Origin: an uncultured Pelagibacteraceae bacterium | Lineage (GTDB): Bacteria > Pseudomonadota > Alphaproteobacteria > Pelagibacterales > Pelagibacteraceae | Direction: 5' to 3' | NCBI GenBank assembly: GCA_902520355.1 | Contig: CABYNK010000005.1 | Location: forward strand, 1-33,505 | DNA length: 33,505 nucleotides | In this document: positions 15,751-24,682 of the stretch, in pieces | How the letters are laid out: each line of letters starts with the position of its first letter | Position numbering within the stretch: position 1 is the first letter of the stretch | Notes under the pieces: generated by a model | Databases searched by the model: none | The model's input: only the letters and a program-made list of their open reading frames with translations | Told to the model about the DNA's origin: nothing | Translations under genes and position numbers: made by a program

Positions 15751-17058
15751 TTATAAGTTCTTATATATCGGAAATGATGAAGTTAAAGAAATAACTTCAT
15801 TTTTTACTTCATTTTCTACTTTGCTATTATCATTTGGATTTTCAGATAAGCCTTTTAAAGTTTTTGTAATTAATTCGCCAACAGTTTTAAATTCATTTAA
15901 ACCAAAGCCACGAGTAGTAGCAGCTTGAGTTCCTAATCTTATACCTGAAGTAATCATTGGCTTTTCAGTATCAAAAGGAATTCCATTTTTGTTACAAGTA
16001 ATGTTTGCTCTTGAAAGACTTTCAGCAGCAAGATTACCTTTGACTTTGTATGGTCTTAAATCTACTAACATTAAATGTGTATCTGTTCCATTAGAGTAAA
16101 TTTTAAAACCATTATTTTTTAAGGTTTCAGCTAACATTTTTGCATTCGCTAAAACTGACTTTATGTAATCTTTAAATTCAGGTTGTAAGGCTTCAAGAAA
16201 ACCTGCAGCCTTAGCTGCAATGACATGCATTAATGGACCACCTTGATATCCTGGGAAAACTGCTGTGTTAAATTTTTTTGCAAGATCTTCATGATTAGTT
16301 AAAATTATTCCACCTCTTGCACTTCTAAAAACTTTATGTGTTGTTGATGTAACAACATGGGCATGATCACATGGGTTTGGATATCCTTTTCCAGCGACAA
16401 GGCCAGAAAAATGTGCCATATCAACCATAAGATAAGCACCAACTTTATCAGCAATATCTCTAAATCTTTTAAAATCTATTACTCTTGAGTAAGCACTCCC
16501 ACCGGCAATTATTAATTTTGGTTTGTGTTCAAGTGCAAGTTTTTCAACATTATCGTAGTCTATGAGTTCAGATTTTTTATCAACATCATAACTAATTGCA
16601 TTAAACCATTTCCCTGACATAGAAATTTTTAGACCATGTGTTATGTGACCACCAGAATTTAAGCTCATTCCCAAAAATGTATCACCTGGATTCAGTAGAG
16701 CCAAGAATACAGCTCCATTAGCTTGCGCACCTGAGTGAGGTTGAGCATTTGCAAATTTACAATTAAACAATTTTTTTAATCTTTCATTTGCAAGATTTTC
16801 CGCGACATCAACATGTTCACATCCATTATAATATCTTTTTCCAGGATAACCCTCGGCATATTTATTTGTTAATACAGATCCCTGGGCCTCTAAAACAGCT
16901 TGTGAAACTATATTTTCTGAGGCAATTAACTCAATATGTTGTTGCTGTCTGGTTAATTCATCTTTAATAGCTTTATATAGTTCTGGATCTTTTATAGATA
17001 AACTATCTTCAAAAAAACTTTTATAACCATCGTTCAAATAATTTTTTTCACTAGACAT
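15751..17058 (-). CDS. glyA: Serine hydroxymethyltransferase
   Basis: PLP enzyme interconverting serine plus tetrahydrofolate with glycine plus 5,10-methylene-THF. 435 aa. [20 protein letters not shown] (41-60), [15 protein letters not shown] (65-79), [15 protein letters not shown] (108-122), the PLP lysine Lys242 in [14 protein letters not shown], and [17 protein letters not shown] are diagnostic. It lies between rpiB and nrdR (spacings of two and three bases). In this organism it may link glycine, including glycine from sarcosine, to the folate pool. No glycine riboswitch is visible directly upstream because rpiB abuts it. Confidence 0.98.
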   Translation of the reverse strand: MSSEKNYLNDGYKSFFEDSLSIKDPELYKAIKDELTRQQQHIELIASENIVSQAVLEAQGSVLTNKYAEGYPGKRYYNGCEHVDVAENLANERLKKLFNCKFANAQPHSGAQANGAVFLALLNPGDTFLGMSLNSGGHITHGLKISMSGKWFNAISYDVDKKSELIDYDNVEKLALEHKPKLIIAGGSAYSRVIDFKRFRDIADKVGAYLMVDMAHFSGLVAGKGYPNPCDHAHVVTSTTHKVFRSARGGIILTNHEDLAKKFNTAVFPGYQGGPLMHVIAAKAAGFLEALQPEFKDYIKSVLANAKMLAETLKNNGFKIYSNGTDTHLMLVDLRPYKVKGNLAAESLSRANITCNKNGIPFDTEKPMITSGIRLGTQAATTRGFGLNEFKTVGELITKTLKGLSENPNDNSKVENEVKNEVISLTSSFPIYKNL

Positions 17059-17060
17059 AA

Positions 17061-17486
17061 CTAAATTTTTTTAATCCTTTTTAAGTGTCTACCGCCATCA
17101 AACTTAGTATTTAAAAAAATTTTAACAAATTTGAAAGCGTTTTTTTTACTTATCAATCTTGAGCCTAATGTAATGATGTTTGCATCATTATGCAATCTGG
17201 ATAATTTGGTTGATTTTGCGCTAAAACACTGTGCAGCACGTATATTTTTATGCTTATTTGCCGCAATATTCATTCCAGTGCCTGATCCACATACTAAAAT
17301 ACCAACATTATCTTTGCTAACCCTCACTTTTTTTGCCAATTTATGAGCATAATCAGGGTAATCCACACTATCATCATTTGTAGGTCCGAGATCTTTAAAA
17401 TTTAATTTTTTACTTTGTAAATGTTTTTTTATGTCTTCTTTTAATCTAAATCCGGCGTGATCTGATGAAATAAATATTTTTTTCAA
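17061..17486 (-). CDS. rpiB: Ribose-5-phosphate isomerase B
   Basis: Interconverts ribulose 5-phosphate and ribose 5-phosphate; ribulose 5-phosphate is also the RibB substrate made use of downstream. 141 aa. Motifs: [18 protein letters not shown] (6-23), [14 protein letters not shown] (41-54), and the active-site [13 protein letters not shown] starting at Cys66, followed by [18 protein letters not shown]. The rpiB-glyA-nrdR-rib order is standard in alphaproteobacteria. One base separates it from the preceding oxygenase-like gene. Confidence 0.96.
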   Translation of the reverse strand: MKKIFISSDHAGFRLKEDIKKHLQSKKLNFKDLGPTNDDSVDYPDYAHKLAKKVRVSKDNVGILVCGSGTGMNIAANKHKNIRAAQCFSAKSTKLSRLHNDANIITLGSRLISKKNAFKFVKIFLNTKFDGGRHLKRIKKI

Positions 17487-17487
17487 A

Positions 17488-18126
17488 TTAATTGAATTTG
17501 TAATCTAAAACACATGCAACAAGATGTATTCTATTTTCTTCTCCGCCATTAAAGGCATTGTGATATTTTTTATTGTTTGTAATCCAGACCGATCCATCTG
17601 CAGGCATGTGTTTAGCCACATTATCTATAACCATAATACAGCCAGGGTTGGTAATAATAGGTATATGTAATCTAGGCTCTGGGTCTCTATGCCAACTTAA
17701 AGTTGATCGTGGTTCTTTAAGTAAAATTCTCATCCTTCCTAATTTATACTTAGAGGACAAAACATCATATACATGTTTAAAGTAAGTATTATCGTAATCT
17801 TTAATAAATTCGCTATACGCAGACTCATTTATCATTCCTTCCCTCATTACTTCTTTGCCAGATCTATCAGGTTTGGTCCAGTAAAGGCCTCTTGCTTTAT
17901 TTCCTTTAATAGATTCTGGATCACCAGGAATTTGAGTTAATGATATAGCTCCAAAATGCGTTACTCCTGCGTCTTCAAACTTTTTAATCTGAACAATTTG
18001 ATTATATGCCTCTTGAAGTTTTAAGATATCAAACTTCATTTCTTGTTTTTGAAAGTCGCTAAAATTTAAAACACGTTCATCTTTTTTAACATTTAAATTT
18101 ATTACTTTAGTATTTTCAGCTGTCAT
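17488..18126 (-). CDS. 2OG-Fe(II) oxygenase-like protein, aspartyl/asparaginyl beta-hydroxylase family
   Basis: 212 aa. The core is a double-stranded beta-helix: LSWHRDPEPRLHIPIITNPG (144-161, candidate iron ligands His146/Asp148 or His154), then GSVWITNNKKYHNAFNGGEENRIHLV with His189 as distal iron ligand and Arg199 as the 2-oxoglutarate contact. HIPI...KYHNAFN...RIHLV is the pattern of the Asp/Asn hydroxylase family. An N-terminal 60 residues are charged and unassigned. It is the first gene of the block leading to rpiB and glyA, but the substrate is unknown. A dioxygenase on a free small molecule or on a protein are both possible. Confidence 0.75.
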   Translation of the reverse strand: MTAENTKVINLNVKKDERVLNFSDFQKQEMKFDILKLQEAYNQIVQIKKFEDAGVTHFGAISLTQIPGDPESIKGNKARGLYWTKPDRSGKEVMREGMINESAYSEFIKDYDNTYFKHVYDVLSSKYKLGRMRILLKEPRSTLSWHRDPEPRLHIPIITNPGCIMVIDNVAKHMPADGSVWITNNKKYHNAFNGGEENRIHLVACVLDYKFN

Positions 18127-18199
18127 GGTAATTGCTTTGTACCTTTTTTAATATATATGTGTATATTACATTTGTCGCATTTTTAAAATAAAATTAAAT

Positions 18200-19189
18200 A
18201 TGATTACAGGGAAATATCCTAGTTTAAGACTGAGAAGAAGCCGAAAAAGTAGCTGGTCAAGAAGACTTGTTTCAGAAAATAATTTGTCACCTAGTGACTT
18301 TATTCTACCTATTTTCTTAATAGAGGGAAAAAATAAGACTCATCCAATCAAATCAATGCCAGGCGTAAATAGATATTCTATTAATAGATTGGGAACAATT
18401 TTAGATAGAGCTATTAAAAATCGGATACCTATGGTTGCTTTATTTCCTTATACATCACCTAAATTAAAAGATCATTTGGGTAGTGAAGCTCTCAATGAAG
18501 ACAATTTAGTTTGTAGAGCTATAAGATACATTAAAAAAAAATATAAAAACCAAATAGGAATAATGTGTGATGTGGCCCTCGATCCTTACACAATTCATGG
18601 CCATGATGGAATTCTCAAATCAAGCAATATAATTAATGACGAAACAGTAGAGATCTTAATTAAACAATCTTTATTACAAGCGCAAATGGGATGTGATGTT
18701 TTAGCACCATCAGATATGATGGATGGTCGAATTGGTAAAATTCGAAAAGCCTTGGACAAAAAAAATTTTGAAAATACTCAAATTTTATCTTATGCTGTTA
18801 AGTACGCTTCTAGCTTTTATGGACCATTTAGAGATGCTGTCGGATCTAAAATTGCATTAAAAGGAGATAAAAAAACTTATCAAATGGACTTCAGAAATTA
18901 TGATGAAGCAATAAGAGAAGTAGCTTTAGATATAAAAGAAGGTGCAGATATGATTATGGTTAAACCCGGTTTACCTTATCTGGATATTATTAGGTCAATA
19001 AAAGATAAATTTAAGATACCAGTTTTTGCATACCAAGTTTCTGGTGAATATAGCATGTTATCTAATGCCGTGGAGAAAAAGATTATTAATAAAAATGCAA
19101 TTTTTGAAAATTTAATAAGTTTTAAAAGAGCTGGTGCAAACGCAATAGTAAGTTATTACGCAGACAGATTAAATGAAATCTTACCTTAA
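18200..19189 (+). CDS. hemB: Delta-aminolevulinic acid dehydratase (porphobilinogen synthase)
   Basis: Condenses two 5-aminolevulinates to porphobilinogen, the common tetrapyrrole precursor. 329 aa. The Schiff-base lysines are Lys201 (SYAVKYASSFYGPFRDA) and Lys255 (DMIMVKPGLPYLD). The metal region CDVALDPYTIHGHDG (123-137) has Ala, Asp and Asp where zinc-type enzymes have cysteines, so this is the Mg-dependent type. Its stop directly abuts the convergent recO stop. The 73-base leader 18127-18199 is shared with the divergent oxygenase gene; TTGTAC (18137) and TATATT (18162) with a long 19-base spacer are a weak promoter candidate. Confidence 0.97.
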   Translation: MITGKYPSLRLRRSRKSSWSRRLVSENNLSPSDFILPIFLIEGKNKTHPIKSMPGVNRYSINRLGTILDRAIKNRIPMVALFPYTSPKLKDHLGSEALNEDNLVCRAIRYIKKKYKNQIGIMCDVALDPYTIHGHDGILKSSNIINDETVEILIKQSLLQAQMGCDVLAPSDMMDGRIGKIRKALDKKNFENTQILSYAVKYASSFYGPFRDAVGSKIALKGDKKTYQMDFRNYDEAIREVALDIKEGADMIMVKPGLPYLDIIRSIKDKFKIPVFAYQVSGEYSMLSNAVEKKIINKNAIFENLISFKRAGANAIVSYYADRLNEILP

Positions 19190-19873
19190 TTATTTTAATG
19201 AATTTATAAACTGAGTTCTGCTTATTGGGTAATTTAAATTATTAGGTTTTAATATAGTTTTTTCTAAAAAATCACTAACTAATTTCAATCCATTTAAAAG
19301 TGTATTTAAATCATCGACTATAATTTTCTTATTAACTAAAAAATTTGGTATTATTTTTTTTTCAGTCTTAGATTTAACAACATATACTATCTTATCATCT
19401 ACTAACTCTTTAGTTGACAAATTATCTAATTCTAAATCAAAACCTATAGTTTTAAATAATTCTAATTCCCAAAAAATATAATCTTTTAACCATTCATCAT
19501 TTGAAAGTATTAAATAAAATTTTTCAATAAGATCAAATATTTTAACATTAGATTGTGACTCTGCTGTTAATAAGCGAATAAGGCTCATTGCAGAATTAAT
19601 GCATGAAAGTTTTTGAGAATTTTCAAAATAGACAGGAGAGTAAACTTTTTGAATTTCTAATTTAAAATATCCTAATTTATTCTCAGATTTAGAATTATAA
19701 TTTAGATACAGTTGATTTCCAATTTGAAGATAGTTTTTGATTTTTTTTGAAGTGCCACCAAAAACCATACCTGATATCTTTCCATGATTTTTAGTATAAA
19801 ATTCTGAAATAAGAGAATTTTCATTATATTTATTTTTTGAAAGTAAAAAACCTGTATCGTCCCAATTCATCAA
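19190..19873 (-). CDS. recO: DNA repair protein RecO
   Basis: RecF-pathway mediator that helps load RecA and anneals strands. 227 aa. Begins NWDDTGFLLSKNKYNENSLI, the OB-fold start typical of RecO (xDxGxVLxxRxxGExxxI), then HGKISGMVFGGTSKK and YSPVYFENSQKLSCINSAMS-like helical domain. No zinc cysteine cluster is obvious. The position after rnc is nearly canonical, except that era, normally between them, is absent; recO overlaps rnc by four bases. Confidence 0.9.
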   Translation of the reverse strand: MMNWDDTGFLLSKNKYNENSLISEFYTKNHGKISGMVFGGTSKKIKNYLQIGNQLYLNYNSKSENKLGYFKLEIQKVYSPVYFENSQKLSCINSAMSLIRLLTAESQSNVKIFDLIEKFYLILSNDEWLKDYIFWELELFKTIGFDLELDNLSTKELVDDKIVYVVKSKTEKKIIPNFLVNKKIIVDDLNTLLNGLKLVSDFLEKTILKPNNLNYPISRTQFINSLK

Positions 19874-20535
19874 ATCAAATTATCATTTAAACAAAGTAAA
19901 GCTGCATTCTGTTCTGCATCTTTTTTAGATTTTCCTTCACCATTATAAAATTGCGTATTTTGTAATTTTACAGCAACTCTAAATACAGGTTTGTGTCTTG
20001 GACCAGTATTAGAGATTATTTTATAAATAGGAAGTCTTTTGAATTTTTTTAAAGAAAACTCTTGAAGCTTTGTTTTTGCATCAATTTGTGTAATCACACT
20101 TTGTTTTATTTTTTCTCTCCATAAATCTAATATAATTTTTTCTGTTATATTAAATCCCCTATCAAGGTAAATTGCTCCAATTAAAGCTTCACAACTATCT
20201 GAGATTACCTTATCCTCAATTGTAACTGATCTATTTTTTGGATTAAAAATTAAAATATAATTTTGTAAATTTATACTCTTAGCAATTTCTAAACACGTCT
20301 TTTTATTCACTAATGAAGCATATTTTTTATCTAAAATTCCTTCCTTTTCTTCTGGATAGATTTCCAAAAGTTTTTTTGCGATAACTAAACCTAAAACTCT
20401 ATCTCCTAAAAATTCTATTTTTTCATTATTATTCATTTTATTAAAGCTTTTATGAGTAAGACTCTGAATAAGTAAATTTTTATTTTTAAATTTATAATTT
20501 ATTTTTTTTTCAAGTTTAGAATAGTCAATTTTCAT
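19870..20535 (-). CDS. rnc: Ribonuclease III
   Basis: Double-strand-specific endoribonuclease that processes rRNA and structured messages. 221 aa. The signature EKIEFLGDRVLGLVIA is at about 38-53, with Asp113 and Glu116 in DSCEALIGAIYLDRG completing the metal site. A double-stranded RNA-binding domain follows (about 150-221, DAKTKLQEFSLKKFKRLPIY ... GKSKKDAEQNAALLCL). Overlaps the lepB stop by one base and recO by four. Confidence 0.97.
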   Translation of the reverse strand: MKIDYSKLEKKINYKFKNKNLLIQSLTHKSFNKMNNNEKIEFLGDRVLGLVIAKKLLEIYPEEKEGILDKKYASLVNKKTCLEIAKSINLQNYILIFNPKNRSVTIEDKVISDSCEALIGAIYLDRGFNITEKIILDLWREKIKQSVITQIDAKTKLQEFSLKKFKRLPIYKIISNTGPRHKPVFRVAVKLQNTQFYNGEGKSKKDAEQNAALLCLNDNLI

Positions 20536-21278
20536 TAAATAATTTTCTTAAAAAATCTGTCAAATCGAATAGATTTATTCCATTTCCAAAAAGCAAAAAT
20601 ACTACTAACCGATCTATCAGATGAAAAAAAAATAAATCTTGCTTTACCAACTAGATTATTTTCATGAACATAACCAACGCTAGTTAAATACCTGCTATCC
20701 TTGGAACAATCTCTATTATCACCTAAAAAGAAATAGTGATTATTAGGAACATTAAAAACATCTGAATTCTTAAAGGTAAAATTTTTAAGATAAACAGTTT
20801 TATATATTTTTCCATTCGGTAGTTTTTCCTCAAATGTAAAAACATTAATAGTCTTATCACCACAATAAATTGGATCTTCTTCTGAGATTTTAGATTTTAA
20901 AATTTCACTATTATTTAAATATAAATTTGAATCTATAAACTGAATTCTATCACCTGGTAAGCCAATAAGTCTTTTGATATAATCTGTTCTGTTATCAGCG
21001 GGGGTTTTAAAAACTATTACATCGCCTCTTTGCGGCTTACTAAAAAAAATTCTATTCTCAAAAATAGGTGGACTAAATGGAAATGAGTGCTTGCTGTACC
21101 CATATGAATATTTTGTTACAAAAAGTCTGTCTCCAACTAATAAACCAGGTTCCATGGATGAAGATGGAATATAAAATGGTTGAATAATTAATGATCTGAT
21201 AATTATAGCTATTATTAAAGCGTAAAAAAGTGTCTTAAAGTTTTCTATAAAAAATTTTTTATTAAACATTTTTGGCAT
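20535..21278 (-). CDS. lepB: Signal peptidase I
   Basis: Inner-membrane serine-lysine protease that removes signal peptides. 247 aa with one N-terminal membrane segment (about 17-33). Ser41 in YIPSSSMEPGLLVGD is the nucleophile and Lys102 in DYIKRLIGLPGDRI the general base; GDNRDCSKDSR is box E. M4 (21269) is an alternative start. It overlaps acpS by 17 bases. lepB-rnc order is universal in proteobacteria. Confidence 0.97.
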   Translation of the reverse strand: MPKMFNKKFFIENFKTLFYALIIAIIIRSLIIQPFYIPSSSMEPGLLVGDRLFVTKYSYGYSKHSFPFSPPIFENRIFFSKPQRGDVIVFKTPADNRTDYIKRLIGLPGDRIQFIDSNLYLNNSEILKSKISEEDPIYCGDKTINVFTFEEKLPNGKIYKTVYLKNFTFKNSDVFNVPNNHYFFLGDNRDCSKDSRYLTSVGYVHENNLVGKARFIFFSSDRSVSSIFAFWKWNKSIRFDRFFKKII

Positions 21279-21654
21279 GAATTATAGTAAATGCAATTGA
21301 ATATTCTTTTTCATCAGATATTGAAAGAAATATATCAAAATTTTTCACTTTTAATGTTTTCAATATAATTTTTTTTGATTTGTTATTTAGTTTAAAATAT
21401 GGTTTGCCTAAATTATCATTTAAAATTTCAACATCTTTAAAATTTAAACCTCTTCTGAAACCAGTGCCAAGCGCTTTTGAGAATGATTCTTTTGCTGCAA
21501 ATTTTTTTGAAAAGTAAATAGATTTATTTTTTACCAACCTAGAGTTTTTAATTTCAAGCAAAGTGAATAATCTCGAAAGAAAACTTTTATTTTTGACAGA
21601 TTTTTTTAGTCTTTTATTTTCAATAATATCAACGCCGATACCTAAAATTTTCAT
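21262..21654 (-). CDS. acpS: Holo-[acyl-carrier-protein] synthase
   Basis: Transfers 4'-phosphopantetheine from CoA to ACP. 130 aa. Motifs: ILGIGVDIIENKRL with Asp9, FAAKESFSKALGTG with Glu56 (both Mg ligands), and DIFLSISDEKEYSIAF near the end. Located between pdxJ (one base upstream) and lepB (overlap), the usual pdxJ-acpS-lepB-rnc arrangement. Confidence 0.96.
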   Translation of the reverse strand: MKILGIGVDIIENKRLKKSVKNKSFLSRLFTLLEIKNSRLVKNKSIYFSKKFAAKESFSKALGTGFRRGLNFKDVEILNDNLGKPYFKLNNKSKKIILKTLKVKNFDIFLSISDEKEYSIAFTIIHAKNV

Positions 21655-21655
21655 T

Positions 21656-22375
21656 CTAATTTTTGATAATCTTTTTAAACTTTTTTATTACAAATGGTAA
21701 ACCATAAAAAATAGACTCACCAATAATAAAATGTCCAATATTAAATTCCACTATTTCATTTATCTTAGTCAGTATCTTAGTAGATTTGAAATCAAGGCCA
21801 TGACCAGCATGTACCTCTATACCAATTTTTGATGCTAATATTGCACATTTTTTGATTTTTAAAAATTCCTTAATAAAAGATTTTTTTAATTTCACAAGAT
21901 TTGAAAAATGTCCAGTGTGTATTTCAATACAGTCAGCACCTATCTCTTTAGACAAATAAATATCTTTTATATTTGGGTTCACAAACAAACTTGTTCTAAT
22001 TCTTTTTTTTCTAAATTGTGAAATTATCTTTTTAATTTTATTTTTATTCTTCTTTAAATCTAAACCACCTTCAGTTGTTATTTCGTTTCTATTTTCTGGT
22101 ACGATGCAAATAAATTTTGGTTTTATTCTTAGAGCGTTTTTAACGATATCAATATTTGTTGAAATTTCTAAATTTACTAATAATTTTTTTATTGAACAAA
22201 TTTTTTTCGCATCTAAATCTCTTATGTGTCTTCTGTCCTCTCGAAGGTGTATAGTAATTGAGTCGGCACCTTTTTTTTTAACAAATAATGCGGCTTTGTA
22301 TGGGTCTGGATGTATTTCTTCTCTAGCATTTCGAACTGTCGCAACATGATCAATATTTACACCTAATCGCTTCAC
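21656..22375 (-). CDS. pdxJ: Pyridoxine 5'-phosphate synthase
   Basis: Forms PNP from 1-deoxyxylulose 5-phosphate and aminoacetone phosphate in the DXP-dependent vitamin B6 route. 239 aa TIM barrel. Motifs: LGVNIDHVATVRNAR at the N-terminus, ITIHLREDRRHI, ICIVPENRNEITTEGGLDL, IGADCIEIHTGHFSN and GIEVHAGHGLDF. The gene supplies cofactor for the PLP enzymes GlyA and MetY in this window. It overlaps pyrE by four bases (ATGA-type). Confidence 0.97.
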   Translation of the reverse strand: MKRLGVNIDHVATVRNAREEIHPDPYKAALFVKKKGADSITIHLREDRRHIRDLDAKKICSIKKLLVNLEISTNIDIVKNALRIKPKFICIVPENRNEITTEGGLDLKKNKNKIKKIISQFRKKRIRTSLFVNPNIKDIYLSKEIGADCIEIHTGHFSNLVKLKKSFIKEFLKIKKCAILASKIGIEVHAGHGLDFKSTKILTKINEIVEFNIGHFIIGESIFYGLPFVIKKFKKIIKN

Positions 22376-22959
22376 TTAATAAATCTACTTCCTGGTGCTG
22401 AGATTGGAATTGAATTTAATTCTTTTGGTATTTTGTTTGATTTATATGTTGGTACTTCAATTTTAAGATGTGAAATTATTCTTTTTTTAATTTTTAATGT
22501 TTTCTTTGATGATCTATCTATAATTGATGCAAAGCCCACTAATGTTGCATTAGATTTTTTTATTAGTTTTTCGCATTCCATACTAGATTTTCCAGTTGTT
22601 ATTACATCTTCAATAATTATAACTTTAGATCCCTTTTTAATATTAAAACCTCTTCTTAAGGTGAATTTACCATTAACTCTTTCACAAAAAATTGTCTCTT
22701 TTTTTAAAATCCTACCAATTTCATAACCTATCACAATACCACCAATGGCTGGGGCTAAAATTAGATCAAATTTTTTAAAATTTTTTTTAATTTTTAAAGC
22801 CAATGATTTACATATTTTTTCTGCTTTTGATGGATAACTTAAAAGTTTAGCACACTGAATATATTTTGAAGAATGTAATCCAGAAGATAAAATGAAGTGT
22901 CCTTCTAATAATGCATTAGTTTTTCTTAAAATATCTAAGGATTTTTTGTGTGAAAGCAT
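22372..22959 (-). CDS. pyrE: Orotate phosphoribosyltransferase
   Basis: Makes OMP from orotate and PRPP in pyrimidine synthesis. 195 aa. The PRPP-binding motif VIIIEDVITTGKSS is at 113-126. LEGHFILSSGLHSSKYIQ near the N-terminus and LAPAIGGIVIGYEIGR are typical of PyrE. The start overlaps the 3' end of the upstream RSH gene by 44 bases, a long overlap; no later start keeps the conserved N-terminal motif, so I keep it. Confidence 0.95.
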   Translation of the reverse strand: MLSHKKSLDILRKTNALLEGHFILSSGLHSSKYIQCAKLLSYPSKAEKICKSLALKIKKNFKKFDLILAPAIGGIVIGYEIGRILKKETIFCERVNGKFTLRRGFNIKKGSKVIIIEDVITTGKSSMECEKLIKKSNATLVGFASIIDRSSKKTLKIKKRIISHLKIEVPTYKSNKIPKELNSIPISAPGSRFIK

Positions 22960-24661
22960 TTCTTTTATCTTCGTGTCTAATTATCTTAAATTTTATACCT
23001 TTTTGTTTGAGCTCTGCAATAAAATTAGTAAAATTTTTCAAATCTCTTATAATCAGCTGAAATTTAAAATTTATATAATCAGGATTTTTCCCAGCCATTA
23101 CTAAATTTGAAATATTTAATTTATGCTTACCAATTAATGAACTTACATTTCCTAGTTGGCCAGGTTTATCAGGTAACGAAATCCACAAAGTGGTATTATA
23201 TTTTTTTATTCTTTCCTGCTTCTTTTCACCTCTATCGTGCCAATATCTTCTTATAGCAGCTCTAGCTTTTCCAGTTTTTGTTGTTGGAATCCAGTGTAGT
23301 GAAGGCGACTGATTTTTTGATGTAATTATTTTTATTCTATCACCATTTCTTAAAATTGACTGAAGTTCACTTTTATTTCCATTAATTTCACATCCAGTGG
23401 CCGTATCACCAATTTTTGTATGAACGGCATAAGCGAAATCAATTGCTGTTGCATCTTTGGGTAATTTAATTACAGAACCTTTGGGAGTAAAACAAAATAC
23501 ATTTTCCTGAAACATTTGAAGTTTTGTATATTCATAAGAGTGTTCGGGATTTTCATTCTTTTCTATAATTTCAACTAAATCTTTTAACCAATCATACTCT
23601 TTCCAAGTAAGTGAATTGAACTTTTCTGAGGACTTATACTGCCAATGAGATGCTATGCCTCTTTCAGCAAAATCGTGCATTTCTTTAGTTCTTATTTGAA
23701 TTTCTATTGGTTTTCTATTAGATCCAATAACAGCTGTATGGATTGATTTATAACCATTTATTTTTGCTGAAGATATATAATCTTTGAATTTTCCTGGTAT
23801 ACAATTATATTCTTTGTGAATTATACCTAATGTTTTGTAACAGTCATCAACGTTATTTAAAATAATTCTAAAACCAATGATATCTGTGATTTGTTCTAAA
23901 GAAACTCTTTTTTTTTGAACTTTTCGCCAAATTGAAAAAGGTGTTTTTTCTCTTCCATATATCTTAGAAGAAATTTTATTTAGATTTAGTAATTTACTTA
24001 TTTCGGATGATAAAGACTCAAAAATATCTTTTTTATCTAATTTAATCTCATCAAGTCTTTTTTGAATTAATAATCTTGCATCGTTATTTAAAATTTCAAA
24101 AGAAAGATCTTCTAGTTCATCCCTTATTCTATGCATTCCCATCCTGTCTGCTAATGGGGCATAAATTTCCATGGTTTCTTGAGAAATTCTTTTTCTTTTT
24201 TCTTCTTTTGAAATCGCTTTTATAGTTCTCATGTTATGTAAACGATCAGCTATTTTAACTAATAAAACTCTTATATCTTTTGAAGTTGCTAAAATTAATT
24301 TTCTAAAATTTTCTGCTTTAGAATTAGATGATGCATTATTTTCAAGAGCAGATATTTTGGTAACTCCATCAACTAAATCTGCAACTTCATCTCCAAACTC
24401 ACCTTTAATAGTTTCATAAGTCGCATATGTATCCTCTATAGTGTCATGTAATAAACCTGTAGTAATGGTTGCACTATCTAATTTTAAATCAGTTAATATG
24501 TTTGCTACCTCAATTGGATGAACAGAATATGGATCACCTGAGGCTCTTTTTTGATTACTATGTGCCTTTACAGCGAAATCATAAGCCTTATTTAATCTAT
24601 CTGGATTTAAAAACTTATTATATCCTTTTACTTTATTTATTAAATCATCTGAATTAAGCAT
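22916..24661 (-). CDS. Bifunctional (p)ppGpp synthetase/hydrolase, short RSH protein
   Basis: Makes and degrades the alarmone (p)ppGpp. 581 aa. Hydrolase domain: His34, His72-Asp73 in GLLHDTIEDT, and a conserved VKIADRLHNMRT. Synthetase domain: YGREKTPFSIWRK, DIIGFRII, INGYKSIHTA and PIEIQIRTKEMHDFAE (Glu320). Both look catalytically intact. A TGS domain spans about 385-448 and an ACT-like domain about 495-565. The helical and zinc-finger region that normally separates TGS and ACT in long RSH proteins (usual total over 700 aa) is absent. rpoZ, commonly upstream, is missing here. Confidence 0.95.
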   Translation of the reverse strand: MLNSDDLINKVKGYNKFLNPDRLNKAYDFAVKAHSNQKRASGDPYSVHPIEVANILTDLKLDSATITTGLLHDTIEDTYATYETIKGEFGDEVADLVDGVTKISALENNASSNSKAENFRKLILATSKDIRVLLVKIADRLHNMRTIKAISKEEKRKRISQETMEIYAPLADRMGMHRIRDELEDLSFEILNNDARLLIQKRLDEIKLDKKDIFESLSSEISKLLNLNKISSKIYGREKTPFSIWRKVQKKRVSLEQITDIIGFRIILNNVDDCYKTLGIIHKEYNCIPGKFKDYISSAKINGYKSIHTAVIGSNRKPIEIQIRTKEMHDFAERGIASHWQYKSSEKFNSLTWKEYDWLKDLVEIIEKNENPEHSYEYTKLQMFQENVFCFTPKGSVIKLPKDATAIDFAYAVHTKIGDTATGCEINGNKSELQSILRNGDRIKIITSKNQSPSLHWIPTTKTGKARAAIRRYWHDRGEKKQERIKKYNTTLWISLPDKPGQLGNVSSLIGKHKLNISNLVMAGKNPDYINFKFQLIIRDLKNFTNFIAELKQKGIKFKIIRHEDKRNAFTQKILRYFKKN

Positions 24662-24682
24662 GCTCTTTACTATATCATTAAT

